DNA of 64,000 bases from Variovorax jilinensis. Its GTDB lineage: Bacteria; Pseudomonadota; Gammaproteobacteria; Burkholderiales; Burkholderiaceae_C. The translations under genes and the position numbers were made by a program. The stretch covers positions 558,001-622,000 of the forward strand of contig NZ_JASZYQ010000001.1 in NCBI RefSeq assembly GCF_030316885.1, in the 5' to 3' direction. Below the pieces are notes generated by a model, which had not been told where the DNA came from, did not search any database, and was given only the letters and a program-made list of their open reading frames with translations. Below, piece by piece: positions 28,526-37,085 of this stretch. The stretch's first letter is position 1; every line of letters begins with the position of its first letter.

Positions 28526-29353
28526 CTACTCGACGCCGAGCAGGTCGTAGATGCGCCGGACGTAGCCGCCGAACTCGGCGTCGGTCTTGATGTGCAGGCG
28601 GCGCGGGGCCGGCAGCTCGATCGGAAAGAAGTCCGCCATGCGCGCCGGGCCGGCGCTCAGCACCGCGCAGTGGGTGCCGAGGAAGACGGCCTCCTGGATG
28701 CTGTGAGTGACCACCACGAAGGTCTTGCCGGTCTCTTCCCAGATCCGCAGCATCTCGAGGTTCATCTTCTCGCGCGTGAGGGCGTCGAGGGCGCCGAAGG
28801 GCTCGTCCATCAGGACCAGCCGGGGATCGTGGACCAGCGCCCTGGCGATCGCGGCGCGCTGCTGCATGCCGCCCGACAGCTCGTAGGGCAGCTTGTCGGC
28901 GAAACCGGTGAGCCCGACCATGTCGAGCAGCGCATGGGCGCGCTCGACCGCGGGCTTGCGCGGCAGCCCCAGGATGTCGGCCGGCAGCAGCACGTTGTCG
29001 AGGATGGTGCGCCACTTGAGCAGCAGCGGCTGCTGGAACACCATGCCGACGTCGCGGCCCGGGTTGAAGGCCGCGCCGTCCGCGCCGCCGATCTGCAGCA
29101 CCCCGCCGTCGTGGCCGTGCAGGCCGGCGAGGATCTTCAGCAGGGTCGACTTGCCGCAGCCCGAAGGGCCCACCAGCGACACCATGTCGCCCGCATGGAT
29201 GTCCATCGAGACGTCGGAGACCGCGAGGAATTCCTCGTTCTTCTTGCGGTAGACCTTGCGCAGCTGGCGCATGCGGATCAGGGGCTCGGTCACCGGGGTG
29301 CCTCCGCGCAGCAGCGCTTCGGTCCCTGCCTTCGGGGCGGCCGGGCGGCTCAT
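28526..29353 (-). CDS. ABC transporter ATP-binding protein (SsuB/TauB-type)
   Basis: ATPase of a nitrate/sulfonate/taurine-type importer. The product is 275 residues. It has Walker A GPSGCGKST (about 64-72), Q-loop VFQQPLLLKWRT, signature LSGGMQQR, Walker B LVLMDEPFGALD and H-loop VTHSIQEA. The C-terminal segment AEFGGYVRRIYDLLGVE is shared by a subset of SsuB proteins. The start overlaps the stop of the aldolase-family gene as ATGA. It is the last gene of the TetR-linked operon. Confidence 0.92.
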   Translation of the reverse strand: MSRPAAPKAGTEALLRGGTPVTEPLIRMRQLRKVYRKKNEEFLAVSDVSMDIHAGDMVSLVGPSGCGKSTLLKILAGLHGHDGGVLQIGGADGAAFNPGRDVGMVFQQPLLLKWRTILDNVLLPADILGLPRKPAVERAHALLDMVGLTGFADKLPYELSGGMQQRAAIARALVHDPRLVLMDEPFGALDALTREKMNLEMLRIWEETGKTFVVVTHSIQEAVFLGTHCAVLSAGPARMADFFPIELPAPRRLHIKTDAEFGGYVRRIYDLLGVE

Positions 29354-30417
29354 GCGAGCCACCGCGCCAGGTTGTCGCGCACGAAGGCGTCGTCGCCGAG
29401 GTCGCCATGGAGCCGGTAGACGCGGTCGATCTCGGCGCTCTGCCCGCGGCCCAGGCCTTCCTCGGGGTCGAGGCACCAGATGCCCTCGAGCAGACCCTGC
29501 CGGCGCAGCACCTCGTGGCAGCCCGCGATGCAGCCGTGGAAATTGTTCGCGACGTCGAAGAAGGCCGCATTGCAGTCGGTCACGCGCGAGTCGAGCGCGA
29601 GCAGCGCGGGGCCGAGCGTGCCGCCCTGGGCCGCCAGCTCGGCCTTGATCTGAGCGAGCTGCGCCACCGCGCTCGAGGTCCAGACCGACCAGTGGCCCAG
29701 CAGGCCGCCGCGGAAGCGGACGCTGACCGGCGTGCCGTCTCGCATGGCGGTGAAGGGCAGGGCGAGGTCGAGCACGATGTGGTCGTCGTTGCCGGTGTAG
29801 AGGAAGACGCGTTCCTCGGCCCGCGCATCGACCAGGCCGCGCACCACGTCGATCGTGCGGTAGCGGTTGAAGGGCGCGACCTTGATCGCCAGCACGTTCG
29901 GGATCAGCGCGAAGCGGCGCCAGAAGTCGCTCGACAGCACCGGGCCGCCGACCACGGTCTGAAGGTAGAAGCCGATCAGCGGAATCTCCTGGCTGACCGC
30001 CTCGCAGTGGGCGATCAGCGCGTCCTCGGAGGCGCTGGCCACCGCGGCCAGGCTCAGCAAACCTGCGTGGTAGCCCAGGCCGACCGCAGTGCGGGCCTCG
30101 GCCAGGGCCTGGGCGGTGTCGCCGCAGAGGCCGGCGATCATCGCCATCGGCCTGTCGGTCCAGGCGCGCTGGTCCTCGATCGCGGCCCGCAGCACCGTCT
30201 CGTAGAGGCCGCGTTCGCGGATGGCGAATTGCGTCGTGTGGACGCCGACCGCCAGACCGCCGGCGCCCGCGTCGACGTAGTAGCGGGTCAGTGCGCGTTG
30301 CCGGCGGCGATCGAGCTGCCTCTTCGCATCGAGCGCCAGCGGGTGCGCGGGGATCACGGTGCCTTGGGCCAGCAGGTCGAGCACCTGCGCGGGGAGATCG
30401 GATCGTTGCAAGGGCAT
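29350..30417 (-). CDS. Dihydrodipicolinate synthase-family aldolase/lyase
   Basis: Class I aldolase of the DapA/NAL superfamily, substrate unknown. The product is 355 residues, longer than DapA (about 292) because of an extended C-terminal part. The Schiff-base lysine is Lys179 in VLAIKVAPFNR, and the catalytic tyrosine is Tyr151 in GFYLQTVVGG, so the active site is intact. The pyruvate-binding GTG/TT(E) loop of DapA is changed to GVHTTQF. It sits inside a TetR-regulated ABC transporter operon, which favours a catabolic role on an imported compound over lysine synthesis. Confidence 0.85.
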   Translation of the reverse strand: MPLQRSDLPAQVLDLLAQGTVIPAHPLALDAKRQLDRRRQRALTRYYVDAGAGGLAVGVHTTQFAIRERGLYETVLRAAIEDQRAWTDRPMAMIAGLCGDTAQALAEARTAVGLGYHAGLLSLAAVASASEDALIAHCEAVSQEIPLIGFYLQTVVGGPVLSSDFWRRFALIPNVLAIKVAPFNRYRTIDVVRGLVDARAEERVFLYTGNDDHIVLDLALPFTAMRDGTPVSVRFRGGLLGHWSVWTSSAVAQLAQIKAELAAQGGTLGPALLALDSRVTDCNAAFFDVANNFHGCIAGCHEVLRRQGLLEGIWCLDPEEGLGRGQSAEIDRVYRLHGDLGDDAFVRDNLARWLA

Positions 30418-30444
30418 GAAGGCTCCTGAAGAAAAGGTGGGGGA

Positions 30445-31284
30445 TCAGCCGAACTCGGGCCCGGCGATGGCGTGGATGAAGGCGTTCTGTCCGTGCGCGG
30501 GAGGCTCGCCCAGCGCCATGCGGCAGAAGCCGCGCTGCAGCGCGAAACCGGCCTCGGCCAGCTGCCGGCGCAGCAGCGGGCGCTCGTCCGGCACGTCGAT
30601 GAAGATCGGCTCGGGGATGCCGTCGATCAGGTCGTTCAGAAGCACCGCCGCGCTGGCCTCGTCGGTGGCGATCAGCGGGCCGACGTGGCGCGCGATGCGG
30701 CCGCTGCGCAGCACGGCGAAGGCCTGTGCATGGCGCAGCACGCGCGATCCGGGCCGCCGCATCAGCTCGGCCAGGACGGCGCCGCGCTCGAGGCCGAGCG
30801 CTTCGGCATCGAGCGCGAGCAGTGCGTCGACCTTGGAATGGTCGCCGCTGGCCGCAGCGCTGGCCGGCGCGTCGGCCAGGGCGCCGCGGTGCCAGCGCGA
30901 CAGGCGCCACAACGGCGAGAAGCCGTACTGCAGATACAGCTGCTCGCCGGCCGGCGTGGCGTCCAGCATGGCGACCCGACCGGCGGCCCGGACCGTTGCC
31001 AGGCATCGCTCGAAGACGCTGCGCCCGAGCCCCGCCCCGCGTGCCTGCGGCGCGACCAGGATCATGCTGATCCAGGCGGCAGCCGCGCCCATCGGCAGCA
31101 CCGCGCCGCTTGCGACGATCGCGCCATCGGCATCGCGCACGACGTGGACGCTGCCGTGCCGCAGGAACACGGCCCAGTCGTCCGCGGTCTGGTTCCAGCC
31201 GCTGGCCACCACCAGCGCCTCGAGCATCGAGAGGCTAATAGCGTCCGGCGCGGACAGCGTCTCGACCGCCTCAGTACTTGCCAT
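30445..31284 (-). CDS. GNAT-family N-acetyltransferase with C-terminal YitH-like domain
   Basis: Acyl-CoA-dependent acetyltransferase of unknown substrate. The product is 279 residues from the ATG at 31284. The N-terminal GNAT domain (about 15-135) has [21 protein letters not shown], where the pyrophosphate-binding QxRGxG loop is clear. The C-terminal region (about 150-275), with [12 protein letters not shown] and IFIDVPD, looks like the Acetyltransf_18 (YitH) domain. The start overlaps the epimerase gene by 14 bases. It may acetylate the imported compound or its amine product; that is inference. Confidence 0.82.
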   Translation of the reverse strand: MASTEAVETLSAPDAISLSMLEALVVASGWNQTADDWAVFLRHGSVHVVRDADGAIVASGAVLPMGAAAAWISMILVAPQARGAGLGRSVFERCLATVRAAGRVAMLDATPAGEQLYLQYGFSPLWRLSRWHRGALADAPASAAASGDHSKVDALLALDAEALGLERGAVLAELMRRPGSRVLRHAQAFAVLRSGRIARHVGPLIATDEASAAVLLNDLIDGIPEPIFIDVPDERPLLRRQLAEAGFALQRGFCRMALGEPPAHGQNAFIHAIAGPEFG

Positions 31285-32341
31285 CGCGCGACTCGAACTT
31301 GGTCGGCTTGCCGAAGAGGCGCTGCTCGCGCGCGATCCAGTCGGCAACCCATCCCACCAGCTGCGACAGCGGCACCTTGGGGTAGCCGAACAGCCGCTCG
31401 GCCTCGCCGGTGTTCATGAGCCAGGCGGTCGGCGCCTCGCTGCCGGTGATCTGCACGGGCTTGCCGAAGCGGCGGCCGAATTCCTCGGCCAGCCAGCGGA
31501 TCGAGGTGGTTTCCGGGCCGCTGACGTTGAGCGGCGAGGTCGGCACCGTGGCGGCGGCCAGGCAGCGCAGCGCCTGTGCATTGGCGTCGCCCTGCCAGAT
31601 CACGTTGACGTGACCCATCGTGACGTCCACCGGTTCGTCGCGCCAGACCTTGATGGCCACGTCGGCCAGCACGCCGTAGCGCAGGTCGATCGCGTAGCTG
31701 AGGCGGAACAGCCGGCCCGGCGTGCCGTGCAGCTTCGAGAAGTATTCGAACATGCGCTCGCGGCCGACGCAGGAGTTGGCGTACTCGCCCGGCGGGCTCG
31801 GCGGCAGGTCCTCTGCGGCGCCCTGGCCGGTGACGGGCACGAAGGGGTACACGCAGGCGGTCGAGAAGGCGACGATGCGCGACTGGCTGAAGGCCTGCGC
31901 CACCAGCGCCGGCACGTGCACGTTCATGGCCCAGGTCAGCGGGTTGTCGGCATCGGCGCCGAACTTGCGGCCGGCCATGAACACCACGTTCGGGCACCTG
32001 GGCAGCGCCGCGAGCGCGGCGGCGTCGAGCAGGTCGCAGGCGATGGTCTCGATGCCATGGCCTTCGAGCATCTCGCGCATGCCGGGCTCGCTGAAGCGCG
32101 CGACCGCGATCACGCGGCGGTCCGCCGGCAGCGCATTGCGCGCCAGGCGCGCCAGCGTCGGGCCCATCTTGCCGCCGACACCGAGGATCATGAGGTCGCC
32201 TTCGAGGCGGGCGAGGTCTTCGACCAGCTCGCGCGAGGGCGTGGCGAGGAACTGGTCGAGCGCCTCCTCGGTCTCGAAGTGCGCGGGGAAGCTGCGCTCG
32301 TCGAGCAGTGGGGGGGCGGGAGCGTGGGCGAGGGTGTTCAT
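31271..32341 (-). CDS. NAD-dependent epimerase/dehydratase-family protein (atypical SDR)
   Basis: Extended short-chain dehydrogenase/reductase fold. The product is 356 residues. A Rossmann loop, [13 protein letters not shown] (about 53-65), and the FSTACVY strand are visible. The usual YxxxK catalytic pair appears as Tyr187-Ala-Asn-Ser-Cys191, so the lysine is replaced by cysteine. About 45 residues precede the Rossmann fold. Activity may therefore differ from standard epimerases or may be lost. It is co-translated with the permease gene (ATGA overlap at 32338-32341). Confidence 0.82.
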   Translation of the reverse strand: MNTLAHAPAPPLLDERSFPAHFETEEALDQFLATPSRELVEDLARLEGDLMILGVGGKMGPTLARLARNALPADRRVIAVARFSEPGMREMLEGHGIETIACDLLDAAALAALPRCPNVVFMAGRKFGADADNPLTWAMNVHVPALVAQAFSQSRIVAFSTACVYPFVPVTGQGAAEDLPPSPPGEYANSCVGRERMFEYFSKLHGTPGRLFRLSYAIDLRYGVLADVAIKVWRDEPVDVTMGHVNVIWQGDANAQALRCLAAATVPTSPLNVSGPETTSIRWLAEEFGRRFGKPVQITGSEAPTAWLMNTGEAERLFGYPKVPLSQLVGWVADWIAREQRLFGKPTKFESRDGKY

Positions 32342-33144
32342 TGGATTCTTGCGTCCTGGGTGATGAAGTACCGTTCCATCAGCAAGACCAGCAGATAGAG
32401 CAGCACGCCGAGGCCGGTGATCAGCAGCACGGCCATGAAAACAGCGGGGGTGTCGAGCGAGGCCTGCACCTGGATCATCAGATAGCCCAGGCCCTTGTCG
32501 GAGGCGATGAACTCGCCGACCACGGCGCCCGCGACCGCGAGGATGGTGGCGACCTTCATGCCCGAGAACAGGTAGGGGAGCGATCCCGGCAGCTGGATGT
32601 AGCGGAACAGCTGCCAGCGCGAGCCGCGCAGCGCATGCACCAGGTTCAGCAGATCGGGCTCGGTCTCGTTGAGGCCACGGATGGTGGTCAGCAGGATCGG
32701 GAAGAAGCACAGGCTGAAGGTGATCAGGATGTTGGGCCCGATGCCGTAGCTGAACCACACGATGATCAGCGGCCCGAGCGCCACCTTCGGGATCATGTTG
32801 AGCGTGACCAGGAGCGGAAAGGCCAGCAGCATCAGGCGGCGGCTGGTGATGAACAGCAGCGCGCCGAGGATGCCGAGCACGAGGCCGAGTGCATAGCCGC
32901 CGAACACCTCGATCGCGGTGACGCCGGTGTTGCTCAGCCAGTGGTAGTTGGGGTTGGCCAGCGTGGCCAGCACCTGCGAGGGCGCCGGCAGGATGAAGGT
33001 CTGGATCTTGAACAGGCGCACCGCCAGTTCCCACAGCGCGATGCACGCCAGGTGGACGCCGATCACCGCGGCCCAGCGCTGCCATGCAGGGTGTTCGGCG
33101 GGTGCGGCGGGCTGGCCGCCGGCCGCGGGGACGATTGCCGTCAT
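32338..33144 (-). CDS. ABC transporter permease (SsuC/TauC-type)
   Basis: Membrane channel of the nitrate/sulfonate/taurine-type importer. The product is 268 residues from the ATG at 33144, with about six transmembrane helices starting at residue 24 ([17 protein letters not shown]). The cytoplasmic coupling loop is near residues 165-190 ([29 protein letters not shown]). GAGGAG lies upstream on its strand. It is the first gene of the five-gene minus operon, behind a TTGACA promoter overlapped by a palindromic operator. Confidence 0.9.
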   Translation of the reverse strand: MTAIVPAAGGQPAAPAEHPAWQRWAAVIGVHLACIALWELAVRLFKIQTFILPAPSQVLATLANPNYHWLSNTGVTAIEVFGGYALGLVLGILGALLFITSRRLMLLAFPLLVTLNMIPKVALGPLIIVWFSYGIGPNILITFSLCFFPILLTTIRGLNETEPDLLNLVHALRGSRWQLFRYIQLPGSLPYLFSGMKVATILAVAGAVVGEFIASDKGLGYLMIQVQASLDTPAVFMAVLLITGLGVLLYLLVLLMERYFITQDARIQ

Positions 33145-33180
33145 ATCGATTTCTTTCTCACGAGGAGCGGTCGTGAAGAA

Positions 33181-33209
33181 ATGATAGGCCGGCGATCTCC
33201 CGTTGTCAA
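33181..33209 (-). promoter_or_regulatory. Sigma-70 promoter of the permease-led operon
   Basis: On the minus strand a perfect TTGACA (33209-33204) and TATCAT (33186-33181) are separated by 17 bp. The operator at 33206-33221 covers the -35 element. Confidence 0.75.
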
Positions 33210-33221
33210 CCAACTGGTTGA
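33206..33221. promoter_or_regulatory. Palindromic operator, probably for the adjacent TetR regulator
   Basis: TCAACCA-AC-TGGTTGA is a perfect 7-2-7 inverted repeat. It overlaps the -35 of the transporter operon and lies just past the 3' end of tetR. The related site at 33944-33960 overlaps the divergent promoters. Confidence 0.75.
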
Positions 33222-33231
33222 TTAAATGACT

Positions 33232-33912
33232 TCAGGGGCGCAAGGCGTTCAGCGCGAACTCGATCACGTGGCGGCGGCGCTGCACCAGCGCGCCGCGCGA
33301 ACCGAGCTGCTTGCCGAAGATGGCCGACAGCGTGTGGTTGTTCGAGAAGAAGAAGTACGAGATCCCGGCGATCGAGATGTAGAGGTTGATGGCGTCGTAG
33401 TCGGGCCGGAACACGCCTTGCGCGACGCCGCGCTCGAGCGTCGCCTCGAGCATCTCGATGAAGGGCGAGTGCATCTTCTGCAGCCGCTCCGAGTCGAGGA
33501 TGTGGCTGCCCTGGTTGCGGTTCTCGTCGGTCAGCAGCGCGATGAACTCGGGGTGTTCCGCGAGGTAGTCGAAGGAGAACGCGATCAGCTGCGTCATGGC
33601 CTCGACCGGCTCCAGTTCGCCGAGCGACAGGCGCTGCTCCTTCTCGCGGATCTCGGCATAGACCGATTCGAGCGCCACCAGGTACAGCCCCTGCTTGCTC
33701 TCGAAGTAGTGGTAGACGAGCTGCTTGTTGACGCCCGCTGCCCGCGCGATCTCGTCGACCCGGGCGCCCGCGAAGCCGTTGCTCGAGAACTCGCCCACCG
33801 CCGCCTCGATCAGCGCGGCGCGCGTGGCGGCGGCATCCCGGCGGGCGACGGCAGGAGGTATGGACGCGGGCGCGGGCGCGGGGGAGGGTGCGGTGCGGGA
33901 TGTGGAGGCCAT
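33232..33912 (-). CDS. TetR-family transcriptional regulator
   Basis: Probable local repressor. The product is 226 residues from the ATG at 33912. The helix-turn-helix lies at about residues 44-74 (FSSNGFAGARVDEIARAAGVNKQLVYHYFESKQGL), after a proline/alanine-rich N-terminal tail of about 20 residues. The C-terminal ligand domain carries an aromatic stretch (ISYFFFSNNHTL). Its own promoter, read on the minus strand, would be TTGACA (33947-33942), 17 bp, AAGAAT (33924-33919), overlapping the operator, so it is probably autoregulated. It lies between the operon it probably controls and the divergent binding-protein gene. Confidence 0.9.
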   Translation of the reverse strand: MASTSRTAPSPAPAPASIPPAVARRDAAATRAALIEAAVGEFSSNGFAGARVDEIARAAGVNKQLVYHYFESKQGLYLVALESVYAEIREKEQRLSLGELEPVEAMTQLIAFSFDYLAEHPEFIALLTDENRNQGSHILDSERLQKMHSPFIEMLEATLERGVAQGVFRPDYDAINLYISIAGISYFFFSNNHTLSAIFGKQLGSRGALVQRRRHVIEFALNALRP

Positions 33913-33936
33913 GTCGGGATTCTTCGTTCGACCAGG

Positions 33937-33965
33937 TTGCGTGTCAACCAAACAGTTGGTAATAT
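33937..33965 (+). promoter_or_regulatory. Sigma-70 promoter of the NMT1-like binding-protein gene
   Basis: TTGCGT (33937-33942) and TAATAT (33960-33965) are spaced by exactly 17 bp. The operator half-sites fill the spacer, so a bound repressor would block RNA polymerase directly. Confidence 0.7.
33944..33960. promoter_or_regulatory. Second operator, between tetR and the binding-protein gene
   Basis: TCAACCA, then AACAG, then TTGGT: an imperfect inverted repeat whose half-sites match those of the operator at 33206-33221 with a longer centre. It sits inside overlapping divergent promoters. Confidence 0.65.
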
Positions 33966-34009
33966 AAATTCTACGCCTCTACCAACCCATCCATTCTGGA
34001 GCGAGCCCC

Positions 34010-35026
34010 ATGCGAATCCGACCGACCGCCGTTCTTTCCGCCCTGGCTGCCGCGCTGCTCGCGACCGTCGGCATGTCCGCCACGACCGCGTTCGCGGCCG
34101 AGCCGATGAACCTGATGCTCAACTGGACGCCCACCGCCGACCACGCGCCGATCTACTACGCGAAGGCCAAGGGCTGGTACAACGATGCGGGCATCGACCT
34201 CACGATCGAGGCCGGCAAGGGCTCGGCGCTGTCGGCCCAGCGCGTGGGCTCGGGCGGCGCCAACCTCGGCATCGCCGACCTGCCGACCGCGATCCAGGCG
34301 GTGGGCAAGGGTGCCGACCTGAAGGCCGTCATGGTGATCTATGCCAACAGTCCGCAGGGCTTCTACTGGCTCAAGTCCTCGGGCATCAACGGCCCGAAGG
34401 AATTTGCGGGCCGCAAGATCGGCAACCCGCCCGGCGATGCGGCGCGCCTCATGTGGCCGGCCTTCGCGAAGAAGACCGGCATCGACCCGGCAGGCGTGAG
34501 CTTCGTCAACCTGAGTCCGCAGGCCAAGGTCGGCGCGCTCAAGAGCAAGTCGGTCGACATCATCAGCGACTTCTACAACGAGCACGACCTGAAGGTGCGG
34601 GAGTTCGGCCCCGACCTCGGCTTCGTGGCCTGGCGCGACATCGGCGTCAACGTCTACGGCAATTCGCTGGTGGTCAACGGCGCCTACCTGGCGGCCAATC
34701 CGGAGCGCGTGAAGAACTTCGCCGCGGTCACGCAGCGCGCCTACAGCGCCTGCGTGAAGGACTTCGCTCCGTGCCTCGATGCACTGACCGCCAGCGTCAG
34801 CGGCCTCAGCCCCGAGAACCAGCGCGACCAGTGGGGCCGCATCAAGCTGCTGATGCGCGACGACACGACGACCAAGGTCGCGCTGGGCGCATTCGACGGC
34901 GCACGCGTCAAGTCGGACTACGAACTGGTGCAGTCGCTGATCGGGCTCGACAAGCCCTTCGACCCCGCGAAGCTCTACACCAACGACTACCTGGACAAGA
35001 ACATCCGCATGCCTGCCGCCGAATAG
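34010..35026 (+). CDS. ABC transporter substrate-binding protein (NMT1/THI5-like, SsuA family)
   Basis: Periplasmic receptor for the importer encoded on the other side of tetR. The product is 338 residues with a signal peptide (cleavage near TAFA/AEP, residue 29). The mature part opens with MNLMLNWTPTADHAPIYYAKAKGWYNDAGIDLTIEAG, typical of the NMT1/THI5-like fold used for pyrimidine precursors, sulfonates and related molecules. The ligand cannot be told from sequence. Transcription is divergent from tetR with an operator between the -35 and -10 elements. It converges with a small gene across 12 bp. Confidence 0.9.
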   Translation: MRIRPTAVLSALAAALLATVGMSATTAFAAEPMNLMLNWTPTADHAPIYYAKAKGWYNDAGIDLTIEAGKGSALSAQRVGSGGANLGIADLPTAIQAVGKGADLKAVMVIYANSPQGFYWLKSSGINGPKEFAGRKIGNPPGDAARLMWPAFAKKTGIDPAGVSFVNLSPQAKVGALKSKSVDIISDFYNEHDLKVREFGPDLGFVAWRDIGVNVYGNSLVVNGAYLAANPERVKNFAAVTQRAYSACVKDFAPCLDALTASVSGLSPENQRDQWGRIKLLMRDDTTTKVALGAFDGARVKSDYELVQSLIGLDKPFDPAKLYTNDYLDKNIRMPAAE

Positions 35027-35038
35027 GCGAAGAGCGCT

Positions 35039-35287
35039 TCAGCGCCGCCGCGCACCCGGCTGCAGCAGCGCGGCCAGCCGCGCGATGCCGCCGGTGCCGC
35101 TCGCGGCCCGGCCGATGAAGGCGCCGGCGGCCGCGCCGATCAGAGCCTTGCCGATCAGCGAACGGCTGCGTCCCGTGGCCATCATCAGCAGCAGGCCGAC
35201 GCCGAGCACGATCAGGTGCTCGCCCGGCATGTCGGGCCGGTTGGCATCCGCTTCCTTGACGGACTTGATCAGCGAATCGAGATTCAT
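35039..35287 (-). CDS. Small conserved-looking membrane protein of unknown function
   Basis: The product is 82 residues from the ATG at 35287, which has GGAGG with good spacing upstream on its strand, so the start is solid. One hydrophobic segment (about 22-40, GEHLIVLGVGLLLMMATG) is followed by a glycine/alanine-rich second segment (SLIGKALIGAAAGAFIGRAASG). The C-terminus is basic (GARRR). I do not recognise the family. It may be a single-gene unit next to pgm. Confidence 0.65.
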   Translation of the reverse strand: MNLDSLIKSVKEADANRPDMPGEHLIVLGVGLLLMMATGRSRSLIGKALIGAAAGAFIGRAASGTGGIARLAALLQPGARRR

Positions 35288-35401
35288 GAAGCCTCCGCAG
35301 TTCAAAACCCGTTCATAACCCGCGCTGCCCGATCGCGGTGTAGGCAACGGCCCGTTCGTGCGCTGGGGCCAAGCTGCCCATGGGCCGCTATGGTGGCGTC
35401 G

Positions 35402-37057
35402 TCAGGGCGCCGGCGAGATCGCCGCGTCGACGATGGTCTGCGCTTCGGCCAGGATGCGCTGCAGGTGCTCGGCGCCCAGGAAGCTCTCGCCGTAGACCTT
35501 GTAGATGTTCTCCGTGCCCGAGGGCCTTGCCGCGAACCAGCCGTTGCGCGCCGTCACCTTGATGCCGCCGATCGGCGCGTCGTTGCCGGGTGCGTGGCTC
35601 AGCACGCCGTCGATCGGCTCGCCGGCCAGCAGGGTGGCGCGGACCTGGGCCGGCGCCAGCGCGGCGAGCTGCTTCTTCTGCTGCGGGCTGGCGGGTGCGT
35701 CGATGCGCGTGGCCACCGGATTGCCGAATTCGTTCGCAAGCTCGGCGTAGAGCGCGCCGGGGTCACGGCCCGTGCGCGCCGTCATCTCGGCCGAGAGCAG
35801 GGCGGCCGTGATGCCGTCCTTGTCGGTGGTCCAGGCCGAGCCGTCGCGGCGCAGGAAGGTGGCGCCCGCACTCTCCTCGCCCACGAAACCCAGCGAGGCG
35901 TCGAGCAGGCCGTCGGCAAACCACTTGAAGCCGACCGGCACCTCGTGCAGCCGCCGCCCGAGCCGCGCCGCAAGGGCATCGATCAGGCGGGTCGAGACCA
36001 CGGTCTTGCCCACCGCCGCCTGCGCGCCCCACTGCGGCCGATGGCGGAACAGGTAGTCGATCGCGGCCGACATGTAGTGGTTCGACGGCAGCAGGCCGGC
36101 GCTGCGGGTCACGATGCCGTGGCGGTCGTGGTCGGTGTCGCAGGCGAAGCCGACGTCGAAGCGGTCCTTGATGTCGAGCAGGCGCTGCATCGCATAGCCC
36201 GAGGACGGGTCCATGCGGATCTGGCCGTCCCAGTCGAGCGTCATGAAGGCGAAGCGCGGGTCGACGGTCTCGCTGACCACGCTGAGGTCGACCCGGTAGC
36301 GTTCGGCGATCGCGCCCCAGTAGTGCACCCCTGCGCCGCCGAGCGGGTCGACCCCCATGCGCACGCCCGCCTCGCGGATCAGCGCCATGTCGACCACGTT
36401 CTCGAGATCGGCGACATAGGCCGAGAGGAAGTCGTGGCGATGCGTGGTCGATGCGCGCAGCGCCTGCGCATGAGGCATGCGCCGCACGCCCGCGAGACCC
36501 TCCGCGATGTAGCGGTTGGCGGCCTCCTGGACCGGCCCCGTCACCTCCTGGCCGGCCGCGCCGCCGTTCGGCGGGTTGTACTTGAAGCCGCCGTCGCGCG
36601 GCGGATTGTGCGAGGGCGTGACCACGATGCCGTCGGCCAGGCCGCGTTCTCGGCCGCGGTTGTGGCAGAGGATCGCGTGCGACAGCGCCGGCGTCGGCGT
36701 GTATTCGTCGTTCGTCGCGAGCAGGGTCTCGACGCCGTTGGCGGCCAGCACCTCGAGCGCGCTGGCCGCGGCCGGCACCGACAGCGCGTGCGTGTCGATG
36801 CCCAGGAACAGCGGGCCGTCGATGCCCTGCGCGCGGCGGTGGTCGCAGATCGCCTGCGTGATCGCCAGCACGTGCCATTCGTTGAAGCTGCGGTCGAAGG
36901 CGCAGCCGCGGTGGCCCGAGGTGCCGAAGGCGACGCGCTCGGCCGCCACCGATGCGTCGGGGCGGTCCCGCTCGTAGGCCGCGAGCAGCGCATCGACGTC
37001 GATCAGCGTGTCGGCGGGCGCCGGTTGGCCGGCGAGGGGGTGGATGCGTGGTTCCAT
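35402..37057 (-). CDS. pgm: Phosphoglucomutase (alpha-D-glucose phosphate-specific)
   Basis: Interconverts glucose-1-phosphate and glucose-6-phosphate, feeding glycogen, trehalose and surface-sugar synthesis. The product is 551 residues. The phosphoserine loop is VTPSHNPPRDGG (Ser about 147), preceded by FGTSGHRG (44-51), the metal loop is DTDHDRHG, the sugar-binding loop GEESAGATFL, and the phosphate-binding RPSGTENIYKVY near the C-terminus. All are intact. It is the last gene of a three-gene minus unit after the PLD lipoprotein and HAD genes. Confidence 0.95.
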   Translation of the reverse strand: MEPRIHPLAGQPAPADTLIDVDALLAAYERDRPDASVAAERVAFGTSGHRGCAFDRSFNEWHVLAITQAICDHRRAQGIDGPLFLGIDTHALSVPAAASALEVLAANGVETLLATNDEYTPTPALSHAILCHNRGRERGLADGIVVTPSHNPPRDGGFKYNPPNGGAAGQEVTGPVQEAANRYIAEGLAGVRRMPHAQALRASTTHRHDFLSAYVADLENVVDMALIREAGVRMGVDPLGGAGVHYWGAIAERYRVDLSVVSETVDPRFAFMTLDWDGQIRMDPSSGYAMQRLLDIKDRFDVGFACDTDHDRHGIVTRSAGLLPSNHYMSAAIDYLFRHRPQWGAQAAVGKTVVSTRLIDALAARLGRRLHEVPVGFKWFADGLLDASLGFVGEESAGATFLRRDGSAWTTDKDGITAALLSAEMTARTGRDPGALYAELANEFGNPVATRIDAPASPQQKKQLAALAPAQVRATLLAGEPIDGVLSHAPGNDAPIGGIKVTARNGWFAARPSGTENIYKVYGESFLGAEHLQRILAEAQTIVDAAISPAP

Positions 37058-37085
37058 GGAAGGCTCCTGATGGTTCGGTTTCGGT

